Notes: generated from the sequence alone by a model not told the origin. Counted from the stretch's first letter, positions 7,987 to 16,587 are shown. The stretch is 64,000 bases of DNA from Chryseobacterium elymi (GCF_003385495.1 NZ_QNUH01000012.1:85980-149979); one strand, 5' to 3'. Numbers and translations are program-made.

Positions 7987-10443
7987 ATGAAAAAAAGATC
8001 GATATTTTTAATGGCTGCCACCGCTACGCTTTACTTTAACAATGCGTATGCCCAGGAAACCCCTCAGGACACTATCAAAACGTCTTCTATAGACCAGATC
8101 GTTATTACCGGGAGCTCCAGACCGAAAAAGAAAATAGAATCCAGTACGGCTATTTCTACCTTTACGGCCAAAGAGATCCAGAAACAGAATCCTATCAGTG
8201 CTGCAGCTCTTTTACAGAGAGTTCCCGGTTTTGCCGTGGAAACTTCCGGAGGTGAAGTAGGCAACAACCTTTTTGCAAGAGGTATTCCTTCTGCAGGAGC
8301 TTACGAATTTGTGCAGGTTCAGGAAGACGGACTTGCTGTTTTTGAAGATGGAGCACTTCAGTTTGCCAATGCGGATAATTTCTTCCGTGTGGATAATTCT
8401 GTAAGCAGGTTGGAAGCATTAAGAGGAGGTTCCGGTTCCATTTATGCAACCAATTCTCCGGGAGGTCTGATCAATTTTATTACTAAAGAAGGGAGTAATG
8501 ACTTTAAAGGTACAGCCAAACTGGAAACCAGTACTTATGGGTTGATGCGTACCGATATTAATGTAGGAGGTGCCTTGGTTCAGGATAAGCTTTTCTTTAA
8601 TGTTGGGGGATTCTACAGAACAGATAACGGAATCAGAAAGACAGGCTTCAGGGCCAACAACGGCGGACAGATCAGAATGAACCTTAAATATGTCTTTGAT
8701 AAAGGTTATGCTAAAGTATATTACAAAAAACTGGATGACAGAAATACATTTTTCCTTCCGATTCCTTTAACCCAAAACGGTAATAAACTTAAGGAGTTCG
8801 CAGGTTTCGATGCCAATTACGGAACCTATAATTACAGAACTATCAGCCAGCTCAGTATACCACAGGCCGGTGGCGGATTTTTCAAAAGAGACCTTGAAAA
8901 CGGAATTCACCCTAAAGTAGATGTGGTAGGTGCAGAATTTAAATATGATCTTGGAAATAATTTCAGCGTTTTGAATAAGACACGCTATACCAATATCAAT
9001 ATGGAATATACCGGAATGTTCCCTGCCGGAGCTCCAAAGCTGGCTTCTGATTATGCGACTAAACCTGCTAGTGAAGGAGGTTTAGGAATGAGTAATTATC
9101 AGTATTCGCTGGTAAGCAACGGGTCTGTTGTGAATCCTCAGTATATACAGAAATTAGGATTCTGGGCTATTGATAAACAAATGAATAATTTTGTAAATGA
9201 CCTTCAGCTGAATTATAAATTTGATAAAGGAAATGTAACAGCTGGCTTCTACAAATCAAACTGGAAGTCTCACCAATACTGGAACTGGAGCAATATTTTA
9301 ACAACAGCCACAGACAGGCCTCAGCTTTTAAATCTGGTGAATCCATCTATGAGCCCTTCAGATGTAGGATATTCCCAGACTTACAATGGGGTAAAGGATA
9401 TGTCCTTCCTGATCAGGGATTCACAGATCCAGGGAAGTCTAAATGATCTGTATTTAAATTTAGATTATAACTTTACAGATGCCTTAAGCTTAAATGGAGG
9501 AATGCGTTACAGCCGTGATTATTATAAAGGATATGGAGTGAATACAACAACAGCGAATCTGAATAATTCAGGTTTAACGACTGACGGAACACACAGTTTT
9601 GCAACGACTACGGCAGATGATAATATGGCAGTATTAGGTAATAAATATACCTACTGGTATTATGATATCAACAAAGTATCTTATACATTGGCCGCTAATT
9701 ATAAAATCAACAAAGGAAATGCGGTATACGCCCGTTTTTCTCACGGTTTCAGATCGCCAAATGAAGAAGCTTACTATAATAATATGTCGGATCTGAGCGC
9801 AATCAAAGCAGTGGATACCAATCAACTTGAGATAGGGTATAAATATTATTCACGCACGTTCGATATCGGAATTATTCCTTTCTATTCTACGCTTAAAAAT
9901 CTTTCATTTACTGATGTATTCTCGGATGGGACTTCAGAAAATAAATTTGCCAACACGACGAATTTCGGGGTAGAGATCGAAGGATACACAAAACTGTTTA
10001 ATAATATCCTTGAAGTGACTTTCAACGGAACGATCCAGAATCCGAAATACAAAGATTTCGTAGGAAAAAATGCTGATGGAACTACCTTTGACTACGATGG
10101 AAACACCGTAAGAAGGATGCCTAAGTTCTACTTCAATATCTCTCCTGCAGTGAACATCACAAAAGAATGGAGAGCTTATGTAAGCATGAACTATTATGGA
10201 AAACGTTTCCAGAACGAAGGAAATACGGATGATAATATTCTTCCTTCCTTCACTGAAGTGGGTGCAGGAATGTCTTACCAGTTAGGAAAAATACGTTTTG
10301 CAGTAGACGGAACCAATATCTTTAATACGATTGGAATTACAGAAGGCGATCCAAGATCACAGACAACAGCCGGAACCAATATCAGAATGGCAAGACCGAT
10401 CATGGGAGCTGCTGCAAGAGCATCGGTTACATTAGATTTTTAA
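7987..10443 (+). CDS. TonB-dependent outer-membrane receptor of the trehalose locus
   Basis: This 818-residue receptor has a signal peptide (MKKRSIFLMAATATLYFNNAYAQ). A plug domain covers about residues 50-170 (QKQNPISAAALLQRVPGF, LRGGSGSIYATNSPGGLINF), followed by a 22-strand barrel that ends in aromatic ASVTLDF. It lacks the N-terminal carboxypeptidase-like domain of SusC proteins and no SusD partner is encoded nearby, so it is closer to FecA/FhuA-type receptors. It is the last gene of the MFS-trehalase operon and is closed by a strong terminator. The inferred substrate is trehalose or a trehalose-containing molecule. Confidence 0.9.
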   Translation: MKKRSIFLMAATATLYFNNAYAQETPQDTIKTSSIDQIVITGSSRPKKKIESSTAISTFTAKEIQKQNPISAAALLQRVPGFAVETSGGEVGNNLFARGIPSAGAYEFVQVQEDGLAVFEDGALQFANADNFFRVDNSVSRLEALRGGSGSIYATNSPGGLINFITKEGSNDFKGTAKLETSTYGLMRTDINVGGALVQDKLFFNVGGFYRTDNGIRKTGFRANNGGQIRMNLKYVFDKGYAKVYYKKLDDRNTFFLPIPLTQNGNKLKEFAGFDANYGTYNYRTISQLSIPQAGGGFFKRDLENGIHPKVDVVGAEFKYDLGNNFSVLNKTRYTNINMEYTGMFPAGAPKLASDYATKPASEGGLGMSNYQYSLVSNGSVVNPQYIQKLGFWAIDKQMNNFVNDLQLNYKFDKGNVTAGFYKSNWKSHQYWNWSNILTTATDRPQLLNLVNPSMSPSDVGYSQTYNGVKDMSFLIRDSQIQGSLNDLYLNLDYNFTDALSLNGGMRYSRDYYKGYGVNTTTANLNNSGLTTDGTHSFATTTADDNMAVLGNKYTYWYYDINKVSYTLAANYKINKGNAVYARFSHGFRSPNEEAYYNNMSDLSAIKAVDTNQLEIGYKYYSRTFDIGIIPFYSTLKNLSFTDVFSDGTSENKFANTTNFGVEIEGYTKLFNNILEVTFNGTIQNPKYKDFVGKNADGTTFDYDGNTVRRMPKFYFNISPAVNITKEWRAYVSMNYYGKRFQNEGNTDDNILPSFTEVGAGMSYQLGKIRFAVDGTNIFNTIGITEGDPRSQTTAGTNIRMARPIMGAAARASVTLDF

Positions 10444-10464
10444 TACTTATATTTTCTTCATAAA

Positions 10465-10496
10465 AAAACCGTCAGAAATCTTTTCTGGCGGTTTTT
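10465..10496 (+). terminator. Terminator of the trehalose operon
   Basis: A 13-bp stem (AAAACCGTCAGAA with TTCTGGCGGTTTT, one G-U pair) has a 5-base loop and ends in T-rich DNA. Confidence 0.8.
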
Positions 10497-10612
10497 AATT
10501 TTGTGGAAAAGAAGGCAAGAAACGAAATTTTAGATATCAGATATAAAACTTTTAATATGCAACCAGCAACTAAATTTGTACACCTTAATACTCTTCTATT
10601 CTAAACCCGCTC

Positions 10613-11251
10613 CTACTTAAAAAACGGATTGTACTGCTTTTCGAAACCTATCGTCGTAGGATTGCCATGACCTGAAAAAACCTTTGTTTCATCATCCAGA
10701 ATAAATAATTTATTGGTGATGCCGCCGATAAGTTGGTCATAATTTCCTTTGTAAAGATCAGTTCTTCCGATGCTTCCTTCAAAAAGAACATCCCCTGAGA
10801 TCATAAATTTCTGGTCTTCATTATGATAAACTACGCTCCCCGGAGAATGTCCGGGAACATGATAAATTTTGAATTTTTCTCCGTCCAGATCAAGAACTTC
10901 CCCTTCATTAATACATTTAATATCTGCTTTTATGGGATCAACAGTGAATCCGAATCTCATTCCGCTGGCCTGAAGCATATCCAGAACATCCTGGTCTTCC
11001 TGATGCATATGGACAGGAACTTTAAAGGTGTCAAAAGCCCACTGCAAACCCAAAACGTGATCAATATGAGCATGCGTCAGAAGAATTTTATCGATTTTCA
11101 GACCATTTTCAGAAATAAAGCTTTCTATAGCTTGAGTTTCCTGCTCATTCATGTTTCCTGGGTCGATCAGCCAGGCATTTTTATTTTCGTTGTAAAGGAT
11201 ATATGTATTTTCGCTGGCAAAATTGAAAACGAAGCCTTGAATCTGAAGCAT
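10613..11251 (-). CDS. MBL-fold metallo-hydrolase (glyoxalase II-like)
   Basis: This is a 212-residue cytosolic metallo-beta-lactamase-fold hydrolase. The zinc motif THAHIDHVLG (about residues 59-68) gives the HxHxDH pattern. Further ligands are the His in VPGHSPGSVVYH, the Asp in ISGDVLFEGSIGR and the last His in FSGHGNPTTIG. This set of motifs is that of the glyoxalase II/YcbL group, which acts on thioesters such as S-lactoylglutathione. The true substrate is not clear, as the C-terminal HAGH domain of classical GloB is missing. It is divergent from the T9SS plug gene, 70 bp away. Confidence 0.88.
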   Translation of the reverse strand: MLQIQGFVFNFASENTYILYNENKNAWLIDPGNMNEQETQAIESFISENGLKIDKILLTHAHIDHVLGLQWAFDTFKVPVHMHQEDQDVLDMLQASGMRFGFTVDPIKADIKCINEGEVLDLDGEKFKIYHVPGHSPGSVVYHNEDQKFMISGDVLFEGSIGRTDLYKGNYDQLIGGITNKLFILDDETKVFSGHGNPTTIGFEKQYNPFFK

Positions 11252-11321
11252 AACTGATATTTTTTATTTCAAAAATACGATATTATTAAGAAAATCACGA
11301 TTTTTCGTTATCTTCGTCATA

Positions 11322-12536
11322 ATGAAAACTTTGCGAATACTTTTACTTGCTTTAGGCGGAATGGTTTTTGGACAAAACATCCAAAGTATACAATTATTCA
11401 ACCCACAGACGAATGATGGGACACCTGTCATAAGGTTTGGCGAACAACTGGTTTTAAGCTTTGATGATCTTACCAACGCCAGCGAAATCTACAGGTACAC
11501 GATCAAACATTATGACCGGAACTGGAATGATGACAATTTATTTTTTACAGAGATTGCTAATGGAAGTTTAAATGGGCTTTTGGATAAGTTTGAATATTCT
11601 TTTAATACCATACAGGCTTATACCCATTACAAGCTTATCTTCCCGAATGATAAGATGCAGCCGAAGATTTCTGGGAATTTTGAGCTGATTGTTTATAAAG
11701 ATTCTGCTGACAGACCCCTTTTCAAAAAAAGGTTTTATCTGGTGGAAGATGCTGCAACGCTTGCCTTGAATGTCTCAAGAATTGCAGATGCCAAAAAACC
11801 GAATATTAACCAAAGGGTAGAGGTAAAAGCGACTTCAAAAGCAGGAGATCTCTCTTCCAATGTCAATTCCATGACCTTGAATGTGATGCAGAACAACAAT
11901 CCTAATGAAATGGTTAATAACCTGAAACCAAGTGCAACATTAGGAAACCAACTGCTTTTTCAACAGATGAGCTTAACATTTCCCGGCAATAATGAATTCT
12001 ATTATTTTGATAACAAGAATATGAATATGGCTGCGGATATGGTGAGTGCTACAGAATTGAAGGATGGCGTAAACAATACCTATTTGCATCCAGTGTGGGC
12101 TTTTCCCTTGAACTATCAGTATCAGCCAGACGTAAACGGAGCATGGTTCTACAGAAGAAATGATTTGGGACTGGAAAGAAATGCGGAACGGGAAGCAGAC
12201 TATTCATGGGTGTATTTTTCTCTGGACTCTGAGCCTGTGGATAAAGAGATTTATGTACTGGGAGGTTTCAATAATTTTAAACCTGGCAAAGAAAATCAGA
12301 TGCAGTACGATGCTGCCAATAAAAAATATGTTGCTAAAATATTCCTGAAACAGGGTTTCTACAACTATATTCTTGCTACAAAAGAAAGTAACGGATCTCT
12401 GAACTTTGGTGAAATAAACGGTAATTTCTGGCAAACTGAAAACCTCTATCAGGCATTTCTATATTATGCACCTTTCGGACGTAATTATGACGGACTGATG
12501 GGATATGGAGAATTCAGAACTCCGATCGGAAAATAA
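11322..12536 (+). CDS. Type IX secretion system plug protein (DUF5103)
   Basis: The 404-residue protein matches the DUF5103 family. Members of this family plug the periplasmic side of the SprA translocon of the T9SS. An N-terminal signal (MKTLRILLLALGGMVFGQN) sends it to the periplasm. The first domain has the typical order: a strand with GEQLVLSFDDL, then YTIKHYDRNW, then GLLDKFEYSFNTIQAYTHYKLIFPND. The C-terminal half has a carbohydrate-binding-like fold (LGGFNNF). A near-consensus -7 box (TATCTTCG, 11309-11316) lies just before the ATG. It is a single gene with its own terminator. Confidence 0.82.
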   Translation: MKTLRILLLALGGMVFGQNIQSIQLFNPQTNDGTPVIRFGEQLVLSFDDLTNASEIYRYTIKHYDRNWNDDNLFFTEIANGSLNGLLDKFEYSFNTIQAYTHYKLIFPNDKMQPKISGNFELIVYKDSADRPLFKKRFYLVEDAATLALNVSRIADAKKPNINQRVEVKATSKAGDLSSNVNSMTLNVMQNNNPNEMVNNLKPSATLGNQLLFQQMSLTFPGNNEFYYFDNKNMNMAADMVSATELKDGVNNTYLHPVWAFPLNYQYQPDVNGAWFYRRNDLGLERNAEREADYSWVYFSLDSEPVDKEIYVLGGFNNFKPGKENQMQYDAANKKYVAKIFLKQGFYNYILATKESNGSLNFGEINGNFWQTENLYQAFLYYAPFGRNYDGLMGYGEFRTPIGK

Positions 12537-12561
12537 ATTTTACATTAAATTTAAAAATATT

Positions 12562-12588
12562 AGGAGGTATTCATTATGAGTGCCTCTT
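12562..12588 (+). terminator. Terminator of the T9SS plug gene
   Basis: The stem GAGGTATTCA with TGAGTGCCTC (two G-U pairs) is followed by TTTTTATT. Confidence 0.55.
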
Positions 12589-12667
12589 TTTATTATGCGG
12601 ATGACTGTGGATATTGGTGAAGATCATTTGTGGAATTAGTGTTTACTTAACATCAAGGTCAATAAAA

Positions 12668-12692
12668 AAGGAACTGTATAAAACAGCTCCTT
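12668..12692 (-). terminator. Terminator of the nfu-hemH operon
   Basis: On the minus strand AAGGAGCTGT pairs with ACAGTTCCTT across a 5-base loop. A run of T follows, just after the hemH stop. Confidence 0.7.
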
Positions 12693-12697
12693 ATATT

Positions 12698-13726
12698 TTA
12701 AACCAGATAAAACTCATTCAGTTTCTCTTCACAGAGTATCTTTACTACATCAATCCAGCGATCTTCATCATTCAGGCACGGAATATAGTGGAAGTTTTCT
12801 CCGCCTCCATGCTGAAACTGTTCCTTACCTTCTACCGAAATCTCTTCTAAGGTTTCCAGACAGTCGGAAACGAAAGCCGGGCAGACAATAGCCAGCTTTT
12901 TTACTCCTTTTTTAGGAATTGTTTTTAAAGTCTCATCCGTATAAGGCTCTATCCATTTGTCTTTTCCCAATCTCGACTGGAAAGAAACAATTGTTTTTTC
13001 TTTGGGAAGACCTATCTTGGCAATAACAGCTTCCGTTGTTTTATAGCACTGATGACGGTAGCAGAACTGATGACTTGGATTATTATCCCTTGAACAGCAG
13101 TCATTAAGATTGCAGGTCTTTGTAGGATCTGTCTTATAAATGTGTCTTTCCGGTACACCATGATAAGAGAACTGCAAAACATCAAAATTTTCAGGAAGCT
13201 TTTCCTTAATGCTTTCCGCAAGACAGTTGATATAGATCTCCCGGTTGTAAAAAGGCTGTATATAATTGATCTTTACTTTTGGAAACTTCTTTTTCCGTAC
13301 TTCCTCTGCTTTTTCAATTACCGTTTCCGTGGTACTCATCGCATATTGCGGGTATAATGGGAACAGGACAATTTCAGAAACTCCCTGATCAACTAACTTT
13401 TGAATACCTGTTTCAATGCTTGGTTCAGCATATCTCATCCCAATTTCTACAGGAACGTCAACTACTTTCTGTAGTTTTTTTTGGATTTTTTTAGTAATGA
13501 CAATTAAAGGAGATCCCTCATCCGTCCATACTGTTTTATAGGCTTCTGCAGATTTTGCAGGTCTTGTTTTAAGAATAATTCCCTGAACCAGTAGTGCGCG
13601 GAAGATCCAACGGTAATCGATGACCCTTTCATCCATCAAAAATTCATCAAGATATTCCTTTACATCATTTACAGCCGTAGATTTTGGGGAACCAAGATTT
13701 ACCAGTAAAATTCCTTTTTTATCCAA
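12698..13726 (-). CDS. hemH: Ferrochelatase
   Basis: The enzyme inserts ferrous iron into a porphyrin in the last steps of heme synthesis. The 342 residues begin with the family's KGILLVNLGSP strand and include SYHGVPERHI, with the catalytic His, and the late SDCLETLEEI motif, with the conserved Glu. There is a Cys-rich stretch (CCSRDNNPSHQFCYRHQC). The start is unusual: no ATG exists between the upstream stop and the first conserved strand, so translation appears to begin at TTG (13726-13724), 15 bp after the flavin reductase gene. It is the last gene of the nfu-reductase-hemH operon, which groups Fe-S, flavin and heme functions. Confidence 0.93.
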   Translation of the reverse strand: MDKKGILLVNLGSPKSTAVNDVKEYLDEFLMDERVIDYRWIFRALLVQGIILKTRPAKSAEAYKTVWTDEGSPLIVITKKIQKKLQKVVDVPVEIGMRYAEPSIETGIQKLVDQGVSEIVLFPLYPQYAMSTTETVIEKAEEVRKKKFPKVKINYIQPFYNREIYINCLAESIKEKLPENFDVLQFSYHGVPERHIYKTDPTKTCNLNDCCSRDNNPSHQFCYRHQCYKTTEAVIAKIGLPKEKTIVSFQSRLGKDKWIEPYTDETLKTIPKKGVKKLAIVCPAFVSDCLETLEEISVEGKEQFQHGGGENFHYIPCLNDEDRWIDVVKILCEEKLNEFYLV

Positions 13727-13741
13727 TATTTTTATTTTTAA

Positions 13742-14269
13742 TTATAAAACAGCGTTTTCGAAATCTGTTATCAATGTTGATACTTGGGCAAAGATATTAT
13801 TTTCAACTAAGCCGTTATCATTAAATTTACCCTTTATCCCTTTTATTAAAAGCTGATGCTGATCTTCTGTTTTGGCCCCGAGTGTGTTCAGAATCATTAC
13901 CAATTCTTCATGACCTTTTTCTCCGTTAGCAGATGCTGTGATTACAGCAACCGGTTTTTCAGAAAAAACAGTGGTAGAAACACACCAGTCCAATAAATTT
14001 TTCAGTCTGCCGGGAATGCTGAAAATATATTCCGGAGTAGAAAATAAAACGCCTGCTGAATTTTCAATTTCTTCCCTGATCTTCAATATTTCGTCTGGTG
14101 TATCAGTATCAGTTAATGAAGTGTCAAAATGCGGAAGAGCAGAAAGATCATCATATATGTGGAAATCGGTGTCCGGATGTTTTTCCAGAACCTGTTCTAT
14201 TAATTTCAGATTGCTGGAATTTTTTGTGGCACTTCCAATAATGACCAGGATTTTCTTTCCGGGTACCAT
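13742..14269 (-). CDS. NADPH-dependent FMN reductase family protein
   Basis: This 175-residue protein has the flavodoxin-like fold of the FMN reductase/chromate reductase family. The N-terminal phosphate-binding loop is IIGSATKNSSNLKL, and the second signature is STPEYIFSIPGRLKNLLDW (about residues 78-96), where the flavin ring sits. It lies 10 bp after nfu and 15 bp before hemH. This placement fits a role in supplying reduced flavin or reducing iron for the neighbouring Fe-S and heme steps, but that is an inference. No signal peptide is seen. Confidence 0.88.
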   Translation of the reverse strand: MVPGKKILVIIGSATKNSSNLKLIEQVLEKHPDTDFHIYDDLSALPHFDTSLTDTDTPDEILKIREEIENSAGVLFSTPEYIFSIPGRLKNLLDWCVSTTVFSEKPVAVITASANGEKGHEELVMILNTLGAKTEDQHQLLIKGIKGKFNDNGLVENNIFAQVSTLITDFENAVL

Positions 14270-14279
14270 TTACGATCAG

Positions 14280-15158
14280 TTATCCGTTTACAGCTTCTAC
14301 TTTTTCCACTAAGTCCGGAACAAATTGTTTTAAAATATTTTCAATTCCGTTTTTCAAAGTAGCAGTAGAGCTTGGGCATCCTGAGCAGGCTCCCTGTAAC
14401 AGCATTTTGGCTGTTTTACTTTCCTGGTCATATTCCATAAGGGATATTTTTCCGCCGTCATTTTCCACTGCAGGAGCTACATATTCATTTAGAACATCTG
14501 AAATTTTCTGCTCGTCATCGGTATAGTCTCTGTTGATGATTTTCTCAACAGGATTTTCATGCTTCTGAGGTTCAAGATTTGAAATTTCGCCCCCAGTCTG
14601 AAGATATTCAGCAATAAAACCACGTACAGCCATCATTACCTGATGCCATTCCACAGAATCATCTCTGGTTACAGCCACAAAATTGTCAGAAATAAAAATT
14701 TCTTTTGCAAAATCAAATTCATTAAATATAGCCTGAGCCAAAGGAACGCCCTCCGCTTTTTCTCTCGATTTTACTTCCACAAAACCTTCCATAAGCAGTT
14801 TATTGGAAACAAACTTCATCGCATTAGGATTAGGAGTCATTTCAGCATAGATCTGATACATTTCCTTTCTTTTCTGAAGGTAAATTCTGGGATTGGCTAA
14901 TAATTCATCTTCAATGACATTCTTCAGGCTGTCAGCCACATGTTCCCATTCTACAGTATCCTGTTTCGCTACAGCCACAAAATTGGCTGTAATAAAAACT
15001 CTTTCCACAAAAGGATAGTTGAAAAGCTCCTGAGCTAAAGGAATTTCTGAAATATCTGAACTTCTGTCCAACTCTAAAGAGCCCGGGATCAGGTTATAAT
15101 CCGCGACAAATTTCATCACTTTCGGGTTTTCAGTTGGTTCTATAAGTATCGTACGCAT
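14280..15158 (-). CDS. NifU family Fe-S cluster carrier with duplicated Nfu N-domain
   Basis: Nfu-type proteins carry a 4Fe-4S cluster to target enzymes. This 292-residue protein has two copies of the Nfu N-terminal domain (about residues 1-95 and 102-195). They are visible from the repeated pattern NPKVMKFVADYNL / NPNAMKFVSNKLL, PLAQELFN / PLAQAIFN and FVAVAKQDTVEWEHV / FVAVTRDDSVEWHQV. The C-terminal NifU domain carries the cluster-ligating GACSGCP (Cys about 258 and 261). The ATG at 15158 is chosen over a TTG 24 bases upstream because a -7 box lies at 15180-15187. It heads the operon with the flavin reductase and hemH. Confidence 0.9.
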   Translation of the reverse strand: MRTILIEPTENPKVMKFVADYNLIPGSLELDRSSDISEIPLAQELFNYPFVERVFITANFVAVAKQDTVEWEHVADSLKNVIEDELLANPRIYLQKRKEMYQIYAEMTPNPNAMKFVSNKLLMEGFVEVKSREKAEGVPLAQAIFNEFDFAKEIFISDNFVAVTRDDSVEWHQVMMAVRGFIAEYLQTGGEISNLEPQKHENPVEKIINRDYTDDEQKISDVLNEYVAPAVENDGGKISLMEYDQESKTAKMLLQGACSGCPSSTATLKNGIENILKQFVPDLVEKVEAVNG

Positions 15159-15179
15159 TTTTTCGTTAAATTTGAGATA

Positions 15180-15187
15180 CAAAAATA
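15180..15187 (-). promoter_or_regulatory. -7 box of the nfu operon
   Basis: TATTTTTG on the minus strand fits TAnnTTTG and lies 22 bases before the nfu ATG. The -33 region is occupied by a 7-bp tandem repeat. Confidence 0.45.
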
Positions 15188-15190
15188 CGC

Positions 15191-15225
15191 AATTAGAAAT
15201 TAGAAGTTAGAGATTAGAAATTAGA
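15191..15225. repeat. 7-bp tandem repeat, five units of AATTAGA
   Basis: The units are AATTAGA, AATTAGA, AGTTAGA, GATTAGA and AATTAGA. They lie between the divergent nfu and carbonic anhydrase genes and directly upstream of the nfu -7 box. Confidence 0.8.
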
Positions 15226-15332
15226 TTTTTGCTATCACGGTTATTTAAAATTATAAGACAGAGAATAAAAGCGGCCGTTTTAGAAAATATTAGTTTCAAT
15301 TTGACTCATTTTTAAATTTTCAAATTAAAATT

Positions 15333-15866
15333 ATGGCAATTGTAAAAGAACTTTTAGGAAAAATTCCTCAGATAGGAGAGGGTACATTTTTGGCAGAAAC
15401 GGCAACCATTATCGGTGATGTTACCATGGGAAAGGACTGCAGTATCTGGTATAATGCAGTGATCAGAGGAGATGTACATTACATCAGGATGGGCGATAAA
15501 GTAAATGTTCAGGACAATGCCATGCTGCACTGTACTTATCAAAAGCACCCTTTAAATATTGGAAATAACGTTTCCATCGGACATAATGCGATCGTTCATG
15601 GCTGTACCATCAAAGATAACGTACTGATCGGTATGGGAGCTATCGTTATGGATGACTGCCTGGTAGAAGAAAACTCTATTGTAGGAGCAGGTTCTGTAGT
15701 AACACAGGGAACTCATGTTAAATCAGGTGAAGTATGGGGCGGTGTGCCGGCTAAAAAAATTAAAGATATTTCTGCTCAGTTATTGGAGGGAGAAGTTAAC
15801 AGGATCGCGGATAATTACGTTAAATATTCCTCGTGGTATAAGGAAAATTTAGAGGTTGGAAGTTAA
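15333..15866 (+). CDS. Gamma-carbonic anhydrase family protein
   Basis: This 177-residue left-handed beta-helix protein belongs to the gamma carbonic anhydrase group (CaiE/PaaY/YrdA). The hexapeptide repeats run from about residue 12 to 140. The three zinc His ligands are visible as the His in MLHCTYQ, the His in SIGHNA and the His in IVHGCT. A C-terminal helix closes the trimer. Members interconvert carbon dioxide and bicarbonate, though many bacterial forms have weak or no activity. The gene is divergent from the nfu operon and is followed by repeat DNA and a terminator. Confidence 0.9.
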   Translation: MAIVKELLGKIPQIGEGTFLAETATIIGDVTMGKDCSIWYNAVIRGDVHYIRMGDKVNVQDNAMLHCTYQKHPLNIGNNVSIGHNAIVHGCTIKDNVLIGMGAIVMDDCLVEENSIVGAGSVVTQGTHVKSGEVWGGVPAKKIKDISAQLLEGEVNRIADNYVKYSSWYKENLEVGS

Positions 15867-15883
15867 TTTCGAGTATAGAGCTG

Positions 15884-16010
15884 TTGCTCCGAACCGCGAG
15901 CTTCGCATCCGAAACTTTATTACTTGCTAAAATTCACTGGGAAAAAGTCTCATGCCTGAAATCAAAAAATCTTGGTTCTTGCATTTTGGTTCTCAAACCT
16001 TAAGTAAAAC
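15884..16010. repeat. Dispersed intergenic element (candidate)
   Basis: This non-coding stretch holds GCTCCGAACCGCGAGCTTCG, then CATCCGAAACTTTATTA, AAATTCACT and a TCTTGGTTCTTG segment. Parts of it recur in another order at 23418-23525 (CGAAACTTTTTA, AAATTCACT, CTTGATTCTC). The shared blocks suggest a family of decayed intergenic repeats. Confidence 0.4.
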
Positions 16011-16023
16011 ACCATAAATAAAC

Positions 16024-16055
16024 AAAAGCTCCATCATACCGATAGAGCTTTTTTC
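16024..16055. terminator. Terminator after the carbonic anhydrase gene
   Basis: AAAAGCTC (16024-16031) pairs with GAGCTTTT (16045-16052), and a T-run follows. It may also serve the convergent lipoprotein gene. Confidence 0.65.
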
Positions 16056-16137
16056 AATCCTTAGTATAAACCCCTGAATGAGTTTGTATGTTGATTTTTC
16101 AACAGGATATATAACCTTTGCTTTGATTTTTTTCTAT

Positions 16138-16587
16138 TTATTGCTCAGCCGTTATAAGCTGGGCTTTTCCATTGATACATTTTACAGATGTTGGCGGCAT
16201 CACCATCATACAGTCAGAAGTGATATTGTATTTTTCATTGAAGGCTTTTACTTTCTGCGTATATTCCTCAATTCTTGGGAGAATGGCCGTCTCTATTTTT
16301 TTAGGATAGGCGATGTATTGCTGAGGTCCACCACAGGCTTTGGCTCCCATTGGAGCAAATGTCCATTCCGAAGCGGCAGTACATTTTTCTTTGGATGTTT
16401 CAGATTCAATGGATGCTTTTAACTTATCCAGCTGGGCTTGCTCATATTTTTGACTGTCTTCATCAGCAGGTCTTTCAGAAATATCTTTTGGAAGATTGGT
16501 ATTCGCGTTCTTGGATGTATTGCATGAAACCAAGGTAAACATAGTGCATAATGCTAATAGTGGAGTATATATGAATTTTTTTTTCAT
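16138..16587 (-). CDS. Small lipoprotein of unknown function
   Basis: This 149-residue protein has the signal MKKKFIYTPLLALCTMFTLVSC ending in a lipobox, so it is anchored to a membrane. The mature part is short and Lys/Glu-rich. The C-terminal region holds four cysteines (KCTAASEWTFAPMGAKACGG, SDCMMV, VKCING) that could form two disulfides. I do not recognise a family with a known role. It stands between convergent and divergent neighbours as a single gene. Confidence 0.75.
   Translation of the reverse strand: MKKKFIYTPLLALCTMFTLVSCNTSKNANTNLPKDISERPADEDSQKYEQAQLDKLKASIESETSKEKCTAASEWTFAPMGAKACGGPQQYIAYPKKIETAILPRIEEYTQKVKAFNEKYNITSDCMMVMPPTSVKCINGKAQLITAEQ

Noticed and set aside
12614..12850. 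Plus-strand 78-residue frame between the plug gene and hemH
   Set aside because: It overlaps the end of hemH and the hemH terminator and has no family pattern.
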